DNA from: an uncultured Coprococcus sp.
GTDB lineage: Bacteria > Bacillota > Clostridia > Lachnospirales > Lachnospiraceae
Length of the DNA stretch: 51,378 bases
Assembly: GCA_947632705.1 (NCBI GenBank)
Contig: CANRQE010000013.1
Span: forward strand, 1-51,378
Direction: 5' to 3'
A program made the position numbers and the translations under genes. Of the stretch, positions 44,980-51,378 are shown one piece after another (position 1 is the stretch's first letter; each line of letters opens with the position of its first letter). Below the pieces are notes generated by a model, which was not told the DNA's origin, ran no database searches, and was given only the letters and a program-made list of their open reading frames with translations.

Positions 44980-46074
44980 TCATCTACCGGAATGAAAAAC
45001 AAATTCTTCATTGGAAAACTTTATAACACTGTTATCCGGTATCACAATATCAATATTACTGTATATCTGCTGCCCGTTCAGGTAAGTATGGTTTGTGGAA
45101 TTATTGTCCCGCAGATAATTCACTCCATTAATGTTGGTAATATATGCATGTCTCCGGCTGATGGATTTATTGCCTGAAACCTTATAATCAACCCCCTGAT
45201 CCGCTTTTCCGATGCAAAATACCTGTTTATTGATCCGGATTAACTCACCGGTGCTTTTCCTTACCATTACCGGCATATCCAAACTTATAGCCTGATCATT
45301 TGATAACACCACCGTTTCGGCTTCCACATCCTCCTCCGGCTCAGTCTGCCTGTTCCTGACCGGCTTGTAGGAATAACCGCCCGTCTGTCCCATCAGATTA
45401 TCCGTTAACTGTCCTGTTTCATCCATAAAGCTCTCCGCATACCGGACTGGCGCTGTCCTTCCGGAAGCTGTACGCCCATAAGAAGCTCTGGAAAGCTTCA
45501 TGTTTGACATATCATTCTGTATGATCAGGAGCTGACTGCTGGAACGAAGCTCCTTCATAAAAGAATTAAAATGAAATACGTCAAATTCCGTATGATCGTC
45601 AAAATAATCCAGAATCTGATTTGCACATTCCACCGCCGGCGTATGTGCGTACACCAGCTTTGAAAGAAAATGCCGCATGAAATCTCCTACATTCTGCTTC
45701 GGAAACTCTTTTTCCAATGGCAAATATATGATCTGTACCGTAAAATCATTCAATCTTGCATAGATGTATTTTATATCCAGCACTACCTTGTTGAGCTGCA
45801 GTCCGTTCTGCACGATCGAAACCATCTGTTTGCTCAGGCTGAACAGATATTCCACAAGCTCATCCCGAAAAATCGGTTTTATCACAAGCTGCTCAAAAGT
45901 CATATCCCCCACCATATTATATTCGAGCACCTGTTCCCCTTTTATATAGGTCTCCCTGCAGGTACTGACATTCCCTGCGAAAGGAACATTGTAAGCATTC
46001 ATCTCATACTGGTTGACCGGGGTCACCTGATTCAGTTTATAATGGACCCTGTGTTCTTTTATTCCCTGTGCCAT
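44980..46074 (-). CDS. FHA-domain protein with DUF6382-like N-terminus
   Basis: About 364 aa, cytoplasmic, no TM. The N-terminal region (about 1-190) fits DUF6382, seen in FHA proteins of Clostridia. A flexible linker holds ETVVL, and the C-terminal FHA domain (about 268-362) shows GKADQG, SISRRHAYI and NSTNHTYLNG, the phosphothreonine-binding residues. FHA proteins read Ser/Thr kinase signals; no kinase or phosphatase gene is in the window. The start is uncertain: an ATG at 46095 overlaps the lectin gene end without a ribosome site; the ATG at 46074 has GGAGG 12 bp upstream and is preferred. Confidence 0.85.
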   Translation of the reverse strand: MAQGIKEHRVHYKLNQVTPVNQYEMNAYNVPFAGNVSTCRETYIKGEQVLEYNMVGDMTFEQLVIKPIFRDELVEYLFSLSKQMVSIVQNGLQLNKVVLDIKYIYARLNDFTVQIIYLPLEKEFPKQNVGDFMRHFLSKLVYAHTPAVECANQILDYFDDHTEFDVFHFNSFMKELRSSSQLLIIQNDMSNMKLSRASYGRTASGRTAPVRYAESFMDETGQLTDNLMGQTGGYSYKPVRNRQTEPEEDVEAETVVLSNDQAISLDMPVMVRKSTGELIRINKQVFCIGKADQGVDYKVSGNKSISRRHAYITNINGVNYLRDNNSTNHTYLNGQQIYSNIDIVIPDNSVIKFSNEEFVFHSGR

Positions 46075-46082
46075 TCCCTGAA

Positions 46083-46937
46083 CTATTCCTCCCATTCACA
46101 GATATAACCAAAAGAATCCAATGGATTGTTCTCGTCTCCGTTTTCTGCTATATCATTCCATTTTCCCGCCGGATTGCTCCAATCCGTATAACTCTTATCA
46201 TTTTTCGGAAAACGGACATAATGCTCCACATCGTTCCAGTTATCCGGCTGATTCTCTGACCAGTTCGTGTAGCTGACACTCTCACCGGTTACCCATGCAA
46301 AGGTTCCCTTTGAGGATGCATCGGAAAGTCCGATCCAATAATACTCTCCCTTTCCATACATCTTTACCAGCCCTTCCACAAAATTCTCTTCATCCGCATC
46401 TGATACCGTAACCAGATGGCCGCCTGCCGCCTCACATTCTGACTTTGCCGCCGTCCAGGAAACGCCGTTATCATATACCATGTAAAAATGTCCGTTATAT
46501 TCCTGCGCTTCCGCCGGATGTCCGGTTTCCGTCAGCTCTTCCGTCTCCTCATCCGTATCCGATGCCGCCTGCGTATCAGCCGTTGTTTCTTCACTGAACT
46601 GTTCTGCAGGCGCCGTCGCTTTTCCGGCATCGTCCGCCTGCTTCGATTTTCTGACAAAAAACAAAATAATCAATACAAGCAGCACAACCGCAAGAATCAC
46701 CGCAATCACGGATAGAATTATATTTAACTTTTTATTTTCATGCTCCGGCCCCGGCTGTTTTCCCGGCTCCGGTTTAACGGATTCTTTCTCCACAGCAGTT
46801 TTTTCCGCTTCAGGTTCTTTTTCCGCTTCTCCATTTATTTCTTTCTTCTGCACCCTGCCATAACTGGTAGGAGTACCACACTTCGGACAAAAGCTGCAGT
46901 CATCGGTCATCTCCGTTCCACATTTTACACAAAACAT
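46083..46937 (-). CDS. Zinc-ribbon / TM / C-type lectin protein
   Basis: 284 aa. An N-terminal zinc ribbon (C3, C6, C17, C20) and a charged linker are followed by one TM (71-95), an acidic Thr-rich stalk (100-145) and a C-type lectin-like domain (146-284). The lectin part has the entry motif WTAAKSECEAAGGHLVT, WIGL, a QPD sugar motif (230-232), WND (260-262) and the final Cys/Trp (YICEWEE). QPD plus WND suggests a Ca-dependent, galactose-type site. C168 and C280 match the outer disulfide. Ribosome site GGGG. First gene of the envelope operon; the same ribbon/TM layout recurs in the TPR protein. Confidence 0.88.
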   Translation of the reverse strand: MFCVKCGTEMTDDCSFCPKCGTPTSYGRVQKKEINGEAEKEPEAEKTAVEKESVKPEPGKQPGPEHENKKLNIILSVIAVILAVVLLVLIILFFVRKSKQADDAGKATAPAEQFSEETTADTQAASDTDEETEELTETGHPAEAQEYNGHFYMVYDNGVSWTAAKSECEAAGGHLVTVSDADEENFVEGLVKMYGKGEYYWIGLSDASSKGTFAWVTGESVSYTNWSENQPDNWNDVEHYVRFPKNDKSYTDWSNPAGKWNDIAENGDENNPLDSFGYICEWEE

Positions 46938-46972
46938 ACTTCTACCCCTTATCCTAAAATTCTGTAAATTTT

Positions 46973-47024
46973 ATTATAACATGAAAATTATGCCCTGAAA
47001 ACCTTTTGTTATCAGGTTCAGGGC
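46973..47024 (-). promoter_or_regulatory. Hairpin and promoter ahead of the envelope operon
   Basis: GCCCTGAA and TTCAGGGC arms (46992-46999, 47017-47024) form a stem after the transglutaminase gene. Its left arm (46996-47001) doubles as a weak -35 (TTTTCA) 17 bp from TATAAT (46973-46978) on the minus strand. So the upstream gene probably ends here and the lectin-FHA-TPR operon starts here. Confidence 0.5.
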
Positions 47025-47047
47025 ATTTTTCCTGTTTTTCTGTCCGC

Positions 47048-48331
47048 TTAATACCAGTTCCCCTCCATCGTATACGGGCTTTCCGGATATTCCGTTTTAT
47101 TCCACTGATGAAACGCATTCGCAAGATCCTCATCCGAACAGTTAAAATATGTATATTCCGGATACCACTGTCCCGCCTCCATAGCCAGCTCCTCATCATA
47201 GACCGGATCGTCCCAGGTGACGTCTACGCAATACCACTCTCCGGACAGCTTTACCTTATTCCATGCATGCGGTTCTGTCAGATTATATGCCATTCCTTCT
47301 ACAACTATACAGTCTATTTCCAGACAGTCCATAAAAAGCAGAAATGTAGAAGCATATCCGGAACAGATTCCATATCCGTCAACCAGCATGCCGTATGGGT
47401 TATCAGAATCCGGCATCTGCGCTTCCGGATAGTTGAGCGCTTTTCTGTCATACTCCATATACATGCACATATAGTCATGCACGGCTTTCTCTTTCTCCAG
47501 CTCTGTCATATCCTCCGTTATGATTTCTGACAAAATCTCCACTATCCGGTCATAGACCGCAATATCCTTTTCATCCGTAAGAATTTCCGGGGTTCCATTC
47601 AGATAAGCCGTTGCAATATCCTGATTAAAATATGTACTGTCATCCCGGTCATGCAGCTGGGATTCATCTGTAATATTTTCACCTTCCGCATTCTCGTTCG
47701 CCTCCGGCTTCCCGGTATCTTCCTCTGCCCCTGCATTCTGTGATATCCTGCTTTCGTTTTCCTCCAATGTCTGTACCAGTTCCTCACATTCCTCCTCATA
47801 CTGTAAAAGCTGCTTCTGATCATATCCGAAAATCCGCTCAAACGCCTCCTGCGCCGTCTCCGGCATCCGGCTGATATCCAACACAACATACTGTTTTTTC
47901 GCAAATACATAGCTGTTTTGCAGAACATCTGCTTCCTCAGGGAAATATCCGATATAAGCGCCAATCCTGTCATTAATATATTCCTCAAGGGAAGATACGG
48001 CCGCATCCGTATCCTCTTTATTTTTTAATTTTAAAACCGCAAATTCCGTAGACCGCTCCGTTGTGGAATAAATGATACAGCCATCTGTAATCTCTTCTTC
48101 CAATTCATAAAAAGATTGCAGTCTCATATCAAAATTTCTATCCCCATATACAGTGACTGCCAGTTCTCCGTTTTCCTCTTCAGAAGCGGCCATTGCAAGT
48201 GCCAGTTGGTAACAGCTTGCCTCCGTATACCCGTTCTTATTTCTATTTTCCGTTTTTCCGCACGCCGCAAATGATAACGACATTGAAAGTACTAATAAAC
48301 ATGTAATCAAACGATATCCGTATTTTTTCAT
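47048..48331 (-). CDS. DUF4358-transglutaminase lipoprotein
   Basis: 427-aa lipoprotein. Lipobox FAAC (Cys24). A DUF4358-like domain (about 35-170, ending YVVLDISRMPETAQEAF), an acidic linker, then a transglutaminase-like fold with Cys323 (GYGICSGYAS), His355 (EPHAWNKV) and Asp370 (CVDVTWDD) as an intact triad. Such domains act as proteases or crosslinkers at the cell surface. Start set at 48331 (MKKYGYRLI) behind GGAGG; the frame stays open to 48388 without a ribosome site. It lies just upstream of the envelope operon, separated by a hairpin and a promoter. Confidence 0.9.
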   Translation of the reverse strand: MKKYGYRLITCLLVLSMSLSFAACGKTENRNKNGYTEASCYQLALAMAASEEENGELAVTVYGDRNFDMRLQSFYELEEEITDGCIIYSTTERSTEFAVLKLKNKEDTDAAVSSLEEYINDRIGAYIGYFPEEADVLQNSYVFAKKQYVVLDISRMPETAQEAFERIFGYDQKQLLQYEEECEELVQTLEENESRISQNAGAEEDTGKPEANENAEGENITDESQLHDRDDSTYFNQDIATAYLNGTPEILTDEKDIAVYDRIVEILSEIITEDMTELEKEKAVHDYMCMYMEYDRKALNYPEAQMPDSDNPYGMLVDGYGICSGYASTFLLFMDCLEIDCIVVEGMAYNLTEPHAWNKVKLSGEWYCVDVTWDDPVYDEELAMEAGQWYPEYTYFNCSDEDLANAFHQWNKTEYPESPYTMEGNWY

Positions 48332-48469
48332 AACAGCCTCCGATTTTCCCCTTGCCTTCATCATATCGAATACCCATATTCCGGACAACTTAAATTATAT
48401 AACATTTTTCTTTTCAACAAACTTTTATGCAAAGAAAAACCCCTGAATCCTATCGATCAGAGGTTTTAG

Positions 48470-48540
48470 AGGCGCGAGCCGGATTTGAACCGGCGATGAC
48501 GGTGTTGCAGACCGGGGCCTTACCACTTGGCTATCGCGCC
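48470..48540 (-). tRNA. tRNA-Cys (GCA)
   Basis: 71-nt cloverleaf on the minus strand. Acceptor GGCGCGA pairs with TCGCGCC, D-arm GCCAAGTGGTAAGGC, anticodon GCA at 48506-48508, T-arm with GGTTCAAATCC. The discriminator is T and CCA is not encoded. It is probably expressed from the promoter at 48723-48751. Confidence 0.95.
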
Positions 48541-48556
48541 AGATATCAATTATAAG

Positions 48557-48613
48557 CTCCCCGAGTAGGGCTCGAACCTACAACAACTCGGTTAACGGCC
48601 GGGTGCTCTACCA
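48557..48613 (-). pseudogene. tRNA-Asn 3' fragment
   Basis: 57 nt identical, except for two bases, to the 3' two-thirds of the intact tRNA-Asn at the window end: discriminator, 3' acceptor strand, T-arm, anticodon arm with GTT and part of the D-loop. The 5' acceptor strand and 5' D-stem are absent, so no functional tRNA can form. The copy is in the same orientation as the intact gene. Similarity continues a few nt past the 3' end (CTTA). It may be an attachment-site scar or a decayed gene. Confidence 0.8.
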
Positions 48614-48722
48614 CCTGATACGGTTACAACCGTAAAATCAGGGATAAAATATGTGCCCCAAACGGCACGAGGAGATTTTTATCTGTTCAGGTCGTTTCCG
48701 ACCTTCATTTTCAGCGGAAATC

Positions 48723-48751
48723 AGTGTACCACGAATATGGCTTTCCGTCAA
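48723..48751 (-). promoter_or_regulatory. tRNA promoter
   Basis: Minus strand TTGACG (48746-48751), 17-bp spacer, TACACT (48723-48728). It faces the tRNA-Asn fragment and tRNA-Cys; the predicted leader is about 100 nt and contains a CGGTT/AACCG inverted repeat near 48621-48632. Confidence 0.7.
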
Positions 48752-48819
48752 GAGAAAACTTATGTTTTTTTACGGTTTTTTTCGTCCCTGATCCAGACAA
48801 AACACCTATGATATGAATT

Positions 48820-48868
48820 ACAGGCCGGGACGCATTACTTTGGCCTGTATTCGATTTTCAAGGTGCGT
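48820..48868 (-). other. Hairpin plus CACCTTGAAAA motif, rRNA-spacer-like
   Basis: On the minus strand CACCTTGAAAATCGAATACA precedes a hairpin with ACAGGCC/GGCCTGT arms. CACCTTGAAAA-type sequence is common near the end of Firmicute 16S-23S spacers. No rRNA gene is present, so this could be a fragment left by rearrangement. Apart from the tRNA features, I see nothing coding in 48389-48934. Confidence 0.3.
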
Positions 48869-48934
48869 CTGTCCGGATTCCCGTCAGCAGGACCTGCATC
48901 CGCTCCTCATAAGACGCTGTCAGGCATATCTCTT

Positions 48935-49567
48935 TTATATCCTCCGTATCGGAAGCCGGATGACTGTCCTCAGCTTCTCCGGCGCACATCTTCTCGCATC
49001 GCTCAGATAAATCTCATGATGAAATCTTTGATCCGTGATGTCCAGCGCGTATCCCTGCTCTTCCATATACCGATGCATGGCTCCCACTGTCCCCGGCTCA
49101 TCATCATATGGCCCAATGTGCATACACTGCACGCACAGACCCTCGTCATAGGTCAGAAACTCCACTCTGGAAAAATCCTGTTTTTTCTTAGCCGACGCTT
49201 CGGAAACCGCCCAGTCAAACTCTTCCCTTGTGACAAACTCCGGCAGTCGTATAAGCGATATCCACTGAAAGTTCTCCTTCTGCGCATAGTCGATACTCTG
49301 AACACCGTTCTGCCACCAGAATCCTTCCAGTGGCGGAACCACATAATCAAAATATCCGTCAATCTGATGACTGCCTTTCTTACTCATCTTAATCGTGAAA
49401 GCAATCCCATACAGCAGCCCGATGGAAGCCTGATACTCTCCGCCTTCCACATTCGGATCTCCCTGACCCCGAACCGCAATATAATTCATCTCCGGAACCG
49501 TAATGATTCCCGGCAATGCCTTAGGCAAATAAAATTCCTTATATTCTTTCTTATAATCAAATGCCAT
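48935..49567 (-). CDS. GyrI-like small-molecule-binding protein
   Basis: 210-aa soluble protein of the GyrI/AraC effector-binding (SHS2-fold) family. Marks are the opening MAFDYKKEYKEFYLPK, PGIITVPEMNYIAVRGQGDPN, a central YFDYVVPPLEGFWW and QCMHIGPYDDEPGT near the C-terminal repeat. Stand-alone members bind or hydrolyse small molecules, or act as accessory factors; no substrate can be read. It starts 4 bp before the previous gene's stop and completes the WYL-YjbR-GyrI set. Confidence 0.87.
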   Translation of the reverse strand: MAFDYKKEYKEFYLPKALPGIITVPEMNYIAVRGQGDPNVEGGEYQASIGLLYGIAFTIKMSKKGSHQIDGYFDYVVPPLEGFWWQNGVQSIDYAQKENFQWISLIRLPEFVTREEFDWAVSEASAKKKQDFSRVEFLTYDEGLCVQCMHIGPYDDEPGTVGAMHRYMEEQGYALDITDQRFHHEIYLSDARRCAPEKLRTVIRLPIRRI

Positions 49568-49571
49568 CCCA

Positions 49572-50219
49572 TCACCCCTTTAACCTCTTTACTCTGTCAG
49601 TCACCGTCTGCATAAATTCCTCTTCGGACAGATGCGGATCCCGCGTCCCCAAGATCAACTCGCAGGGCAGCTTCCCGCACCTGCCACAGGAAAGAAAGCC
49701 ATTTTGAATCCTGCAGCAGGCATAAACAGGACATTTCTTTCCTTCCGGCGCATGGAACACTTTTCCGTATACGGCGCTGCATCCTTGACACATTTCCCCA
49801 TAACAATAGCAGGCAGCACAATCGGCACCGCAGCAGCTGATCAGATCGTCCATTTTTGCTGTCTCCAGAATTTCTTTCTGCTTTTTCTTGCTCAGGCTTT
49901 CCAATACGATCCGATAGGACTTATCCAACAGGTCTTTCAGGAGTTCATCCGGCACCATGCCATCCGCTTTTACCGAATTCCAGTGTGTTTTGTTCATGTA
50001 ATAGCCGGGAATGATATCCTCATACTGTTTTCGCAGAAAATCGCCCTCCGTCGGCTCCAGTTTTAACGTAATATAATAAGGGCGGTTTTTTTCATCCCTG
50101 CATACCGCGGCAAACATTTTTCCGCCGATCTGGTACCTCATCCAGTTCCACTCCTTTTGCAGATCTCTGGTCACACCCCTTTTTTTCATCAGATACTCGT
50201 CCACCCATTCATATCTCAT
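49572..50219 (-). CDS. YjbR/MmcQ domain fused to a DUF3795-like Cys-rich domain
   Basis: 215 aa. The N-terminal half (about 1-115) fits YjbR/MmcQ, a CyaY-like fold with an HWNSV motif (MNKTHWNSVKADG). The C-terminal half (about 125-215) has eleven or so Cys in CCGADCAACYCYGEMCQGC, CPVYACC and CGRCGKLPC, typical of DUF3795 and probably zinc-binding. The fusion is less common than either domain alone. It follows the WYL regulator by 6 bp and precedes the GyrI gene, so all three form one unit. Confidence 0.8.
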   Translation of the reverse strand: MRYEWVDEYLMKKRGVTRDLQKEWNWMRYQIGGKMFAAVCRDEKNRPYYITLKLEPTEGDFLRKQYEDIIPGYYMNKTHWNSVKADGMVPDELLKDLLDKSYRIVLESLSKKKQKEILETAKMDDLISCCGADCAACYCYGEMCQGCSAVYGKVFHAPEGKKCPVYACCRIQNGFLSCGRCGKLPCELILGTRDPHLSEEEFMQTVTDRVKRLKG

Positions 50220-50225
50220 ATAATT

Positions 50226-51137
50226 TTACCTCCTCCTGTAAGTTTTTCTCATAGCATCCGCTATATTGCAGATCCTCTCCCGTACTTCCACCGGTTCCAG
50301 CACCTCTGCCTTTTCCCCGAAGGTCAAAATCCATGTAAGGAGATTCTCCATATCCGTATAATCTGCCTGAAAAAGCAGGCGCCCGTCATCCGTCTCGGTA
50401 AAGCAGTGCGGGCCAAATTCTTCCACCAGGCGCCACTTCACATCCGGATCAAAAAGAGCTTTTACCCGGATGCCTCCCGGAAATATCTTTTCATTGGACA
50501 GATCCGGCATCGGAACCTCCCGACACGTGAAGGTTTTATCGGAAACAGACACCTGATCCATGCGGTTCAGCTTAAACAAGCGGAAATCTTTGCGCTTCCC
50601 ACACCATGCCCATACATACCAGCTTGTCCACTTGAACACAATATAATATGGCTCGACGGTCCGGGCACTCTCCCCCGACGGAGCATAATACCTGAAATCA
50701 AGCAGTCGCCTGTTCTCGATCGCATCCTGTATCATCTCTATTTTCGGAGCAAGAGACCCTTTATACCAGGAGGACAGATCGATCAGCATGGAATCCCTGC
50801 CGCTGACAAATTCCGAAGAACCGATCTGCAGCTTTTCCATCAGCCGGCTGTAATATCTGCTTCCACTCACGCTGTCAAGGCTCCGGAGTCCGGCGAGAAT
50901 CCCTTGCATATCCTTTGATGTCAGGATCGTCCTGTCTATCCGGTATCCGTCCATGATGCAGATACCGCCGCCGGTCCCCTGTATTGTTCTGACAGGAATC
51001 CCCGCTTTACAGAGATCCTCGATATCCCGGTTTATTGTTCTTCTGGAAACCTCAAATTTCTCCGCCAGTTTAGGCGCAGTTGTTTTCTCTTCCTGCAGTA
51101 AGATCGACAATATCCCGATCAGCCTGTCTATCTTCAT
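50226..51137 (-). CDS. WYL-domain transcriptional regulator (HTH_11/DeoR-like)
   Basis: 303 aa. A winged HTH at the N-terminus (RLIGILSILLQEEKTTAPKL, SRRTINRDIEDL) is followed by a WYL domain whose namesake motif reads WYVWAW (about 170-190), then a WCX-type C-terminal domain (to 303). WYL domains sense small ligands or nucleic acids and control accessory or stress genes. Start set at 51137 (MKIDRLIG); the open frame to 51173 covers the promoter. An ACACGACA-6-TGTCATGT dyad at its -35 suggests autoregulation. The YjbR-DUF3795 and GyrI genes follow in the same transcript. Confidence 0.92.
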   Translation of the reverse strand: MKIDRLIGILSILLQEEKTTAPKLAEKFEVSRRTINRDIEDLCKAGIPVRTIQGTGGGICIMDGYRIDRTILTSKDMQGILAGLRSLDSVSGSRYYSRLMEKLQIGSSEFVSGRDSMLIDLSSWYKGSLAPKIEMIQDAIENRRLLDFRYYAPSGESARTVEPYYIVFKWTSWYVWAWCGKRKDFRLFKLNRMDQVSVSDKTFTCREVPMPDLSNEKIFPGGIRVKALFDPDVKWRLVEEFGPHCFTETDDGRLLFQADYTDMENLLTWILTFGEKAEVLEPVEVRERICNIADAMRKTYRRR

Positions 51138-51158
51138 ATCTTTTCCCGCTCCATTCTC

Positions 51159-51195
51159 AGTATAGCCAATCAAACACGACAGCTATATGTCATGT
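51159..51195 (-). promoter_or_regulatory. Promoter and operator of the WYL operon
   Basis: -10 TATACT on the minus strand (51159-51164). The -35 position is covered by a dyad ACACGACA (51174-51181), 6 nt, TGTCATGT (51188-51195), matching at 7 of 8 positions. A repressor dimer here would block the promoter. Confidence 0.5.
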
Positions 51196-51228
51196 TTATG
51201 ATACCACTTTTCTTTTTTTCTGAAAACA

Positions 51229-51270
51229 AAAAAACGGCCAACAGAGAATCAATCTCTGTCAGCCGCCGTT
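51229..51270 (-). terminator. Terminator downstream of tRNA-Asn
   Basis: ACAGAGA/TCTCTGT (51241-51247, 51253-51259) and AACGGC/GCCGTT (51234-51239, 51265-51270) make a long stem, followed on the minus strand by T (51229-51233). It ends transcripts entering from the tRNA region beyond the window. Confidence 0.8.
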
Positions 51271-51309
51271 CTTATACCACAAACGCTAATGTTTATGGGG
51301 TTTTTTAAG

Positions 51310-51378
51310 CTCCCCGAGTAGGGCTCGAACCTACAACAACTCGGTTAACAGCCGAGTGCTCTACCATTGAGCTATCGA
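51310..51378 (-). tRNA. tRNA-Asn (GTT), cut by the window end
   Basis: Minus strand. D-arm GCTCAATGGTAGAGC, anticodon loop CTGTTAA with GTT, T-arm with GGTTCGAGCCC, 3' acceptor TCGGGGA and discriminator G at 51310; CCA not encoded. The first few acceptor bases lie beyond the window. A 57-nt copy of its 3' part lies at 48557-48613. Confidence 0.93.

Noticed and set aside
44480..44995. Plus-strand frame rich in Gly/Pro/Ile opposite the TPR gene
   Set aside because: It mirrors the Gly/Pro/Met-rich linker of the zinc-ribbon/TPR protein, which has a ribosome site and operon context.
48654..48669. GTGCC/GGCAC hairpin as a terminator
   Set aside because: No T-run on either side at the right distance, and it lies between the tRNA promoter and the tRNA genes.
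48863..49615. 250-codon plus-strand frame opposite the GyrI gene
   Set aside because: Antisense shadow of a clear GyrI-family gene; no ribosome site and no family features.

Overview
This 51.4 kb window looks like chromosomal DNA of an anaerobic, spore-forming Firmicute of the class Clostridia, most likely a Lachnospiraceae relative. The signs are AGGAGG-type ribosome binding sites, TTG/GTG start codons, a T-box leader in front of thrS, a eukaryotic-like (type 2) isoleucyl-tRNA synthetase, an archaeal/eukaryotic-type prolyl-tRNA synthetase, a CotS-family spore coat protein, a SpoIID-like protein and ATP-type PEP carboxykinase. Species cannot be read from the sequence. Most genes lie on the minus strand.

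0.1-8 kb: a response regulator, a SpoIID-like protein that has lost its catalytic Glu, an HSL-family esterase, a cold-shock protein with a long leader, glycogen phosphorylase, and an alanine racemase that lacks its normal C-terminus. Antisense to and just beyond the racemase end lies what looks like a wrecked agrB gene that still has its ribosome site and two 20-bp-spaced LytTR-type boxes.

8-25.8 kb: core housekeeping genes. These are parE-parC followed by ileS on the minus strand, T-box-thrS-GT2 on the plus strand, phosphoglucomutase, a CotS-like pseudokinase, proS-cca and an RluA-type pseudouridine synthase.

25.8-34.4 kb: an accessory stretch. It holds two copies of a 33-nt hairpin element, one forming a compact promoter-hairpin-U-tract small RNA gene; an XRE repressor with its own palindromic operator; and an ORF of a toxin/polyvalent-protein-like family with no standard start codon. 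Next come two adjacent two-component systems and an ABC transporter (HK-RR, then RR-HK-ATPase-permease). The ATPase promoter carries 11-bp-period direct repeats expected for an OmpR-type regulator.

34.4-48.4 kb: a MerR-like protein and pckA, then a tightly packed minus-strand run of nine genes (46.9 to 37.1 kb) that looks like a cell-envelope operon. In order: zinc-ribbon/TM/C-type lectin, FHA protein, zinc-ribbon/TM/TPR protein, an 85-aa protein, a membrane-anchored exported protein, an FtsW/RodA-type SEDS protein, an L,D-transpeptidase with about 18 wall-binding repeats, a DUF1294 membrane protein and a lipoprotein. A DUF4358-transglutaminase lipoprotein sits just upstream. This is the best candidate in the window for an undescribed multi-protein system. 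Two of its proteins share T-[TV]-V-L motifs that could be phosphothreonine ligands for the FHA domain.

48.4-51.4 kb: tRNA-Cys, a 57-nt 3' fragment of tRNA-Asn, and an intact tRNA-Asn running off the window end. The two tRNA-Asn copies are in direct orientation and bracket a three-gene WYL regulator / YjbR-DUF3795 / GyrI cassette, which is the geometry of a small tRNA-targeted island or its scar.

All calls come from reading the sequence and family knowledge. No database search or folding software was run.
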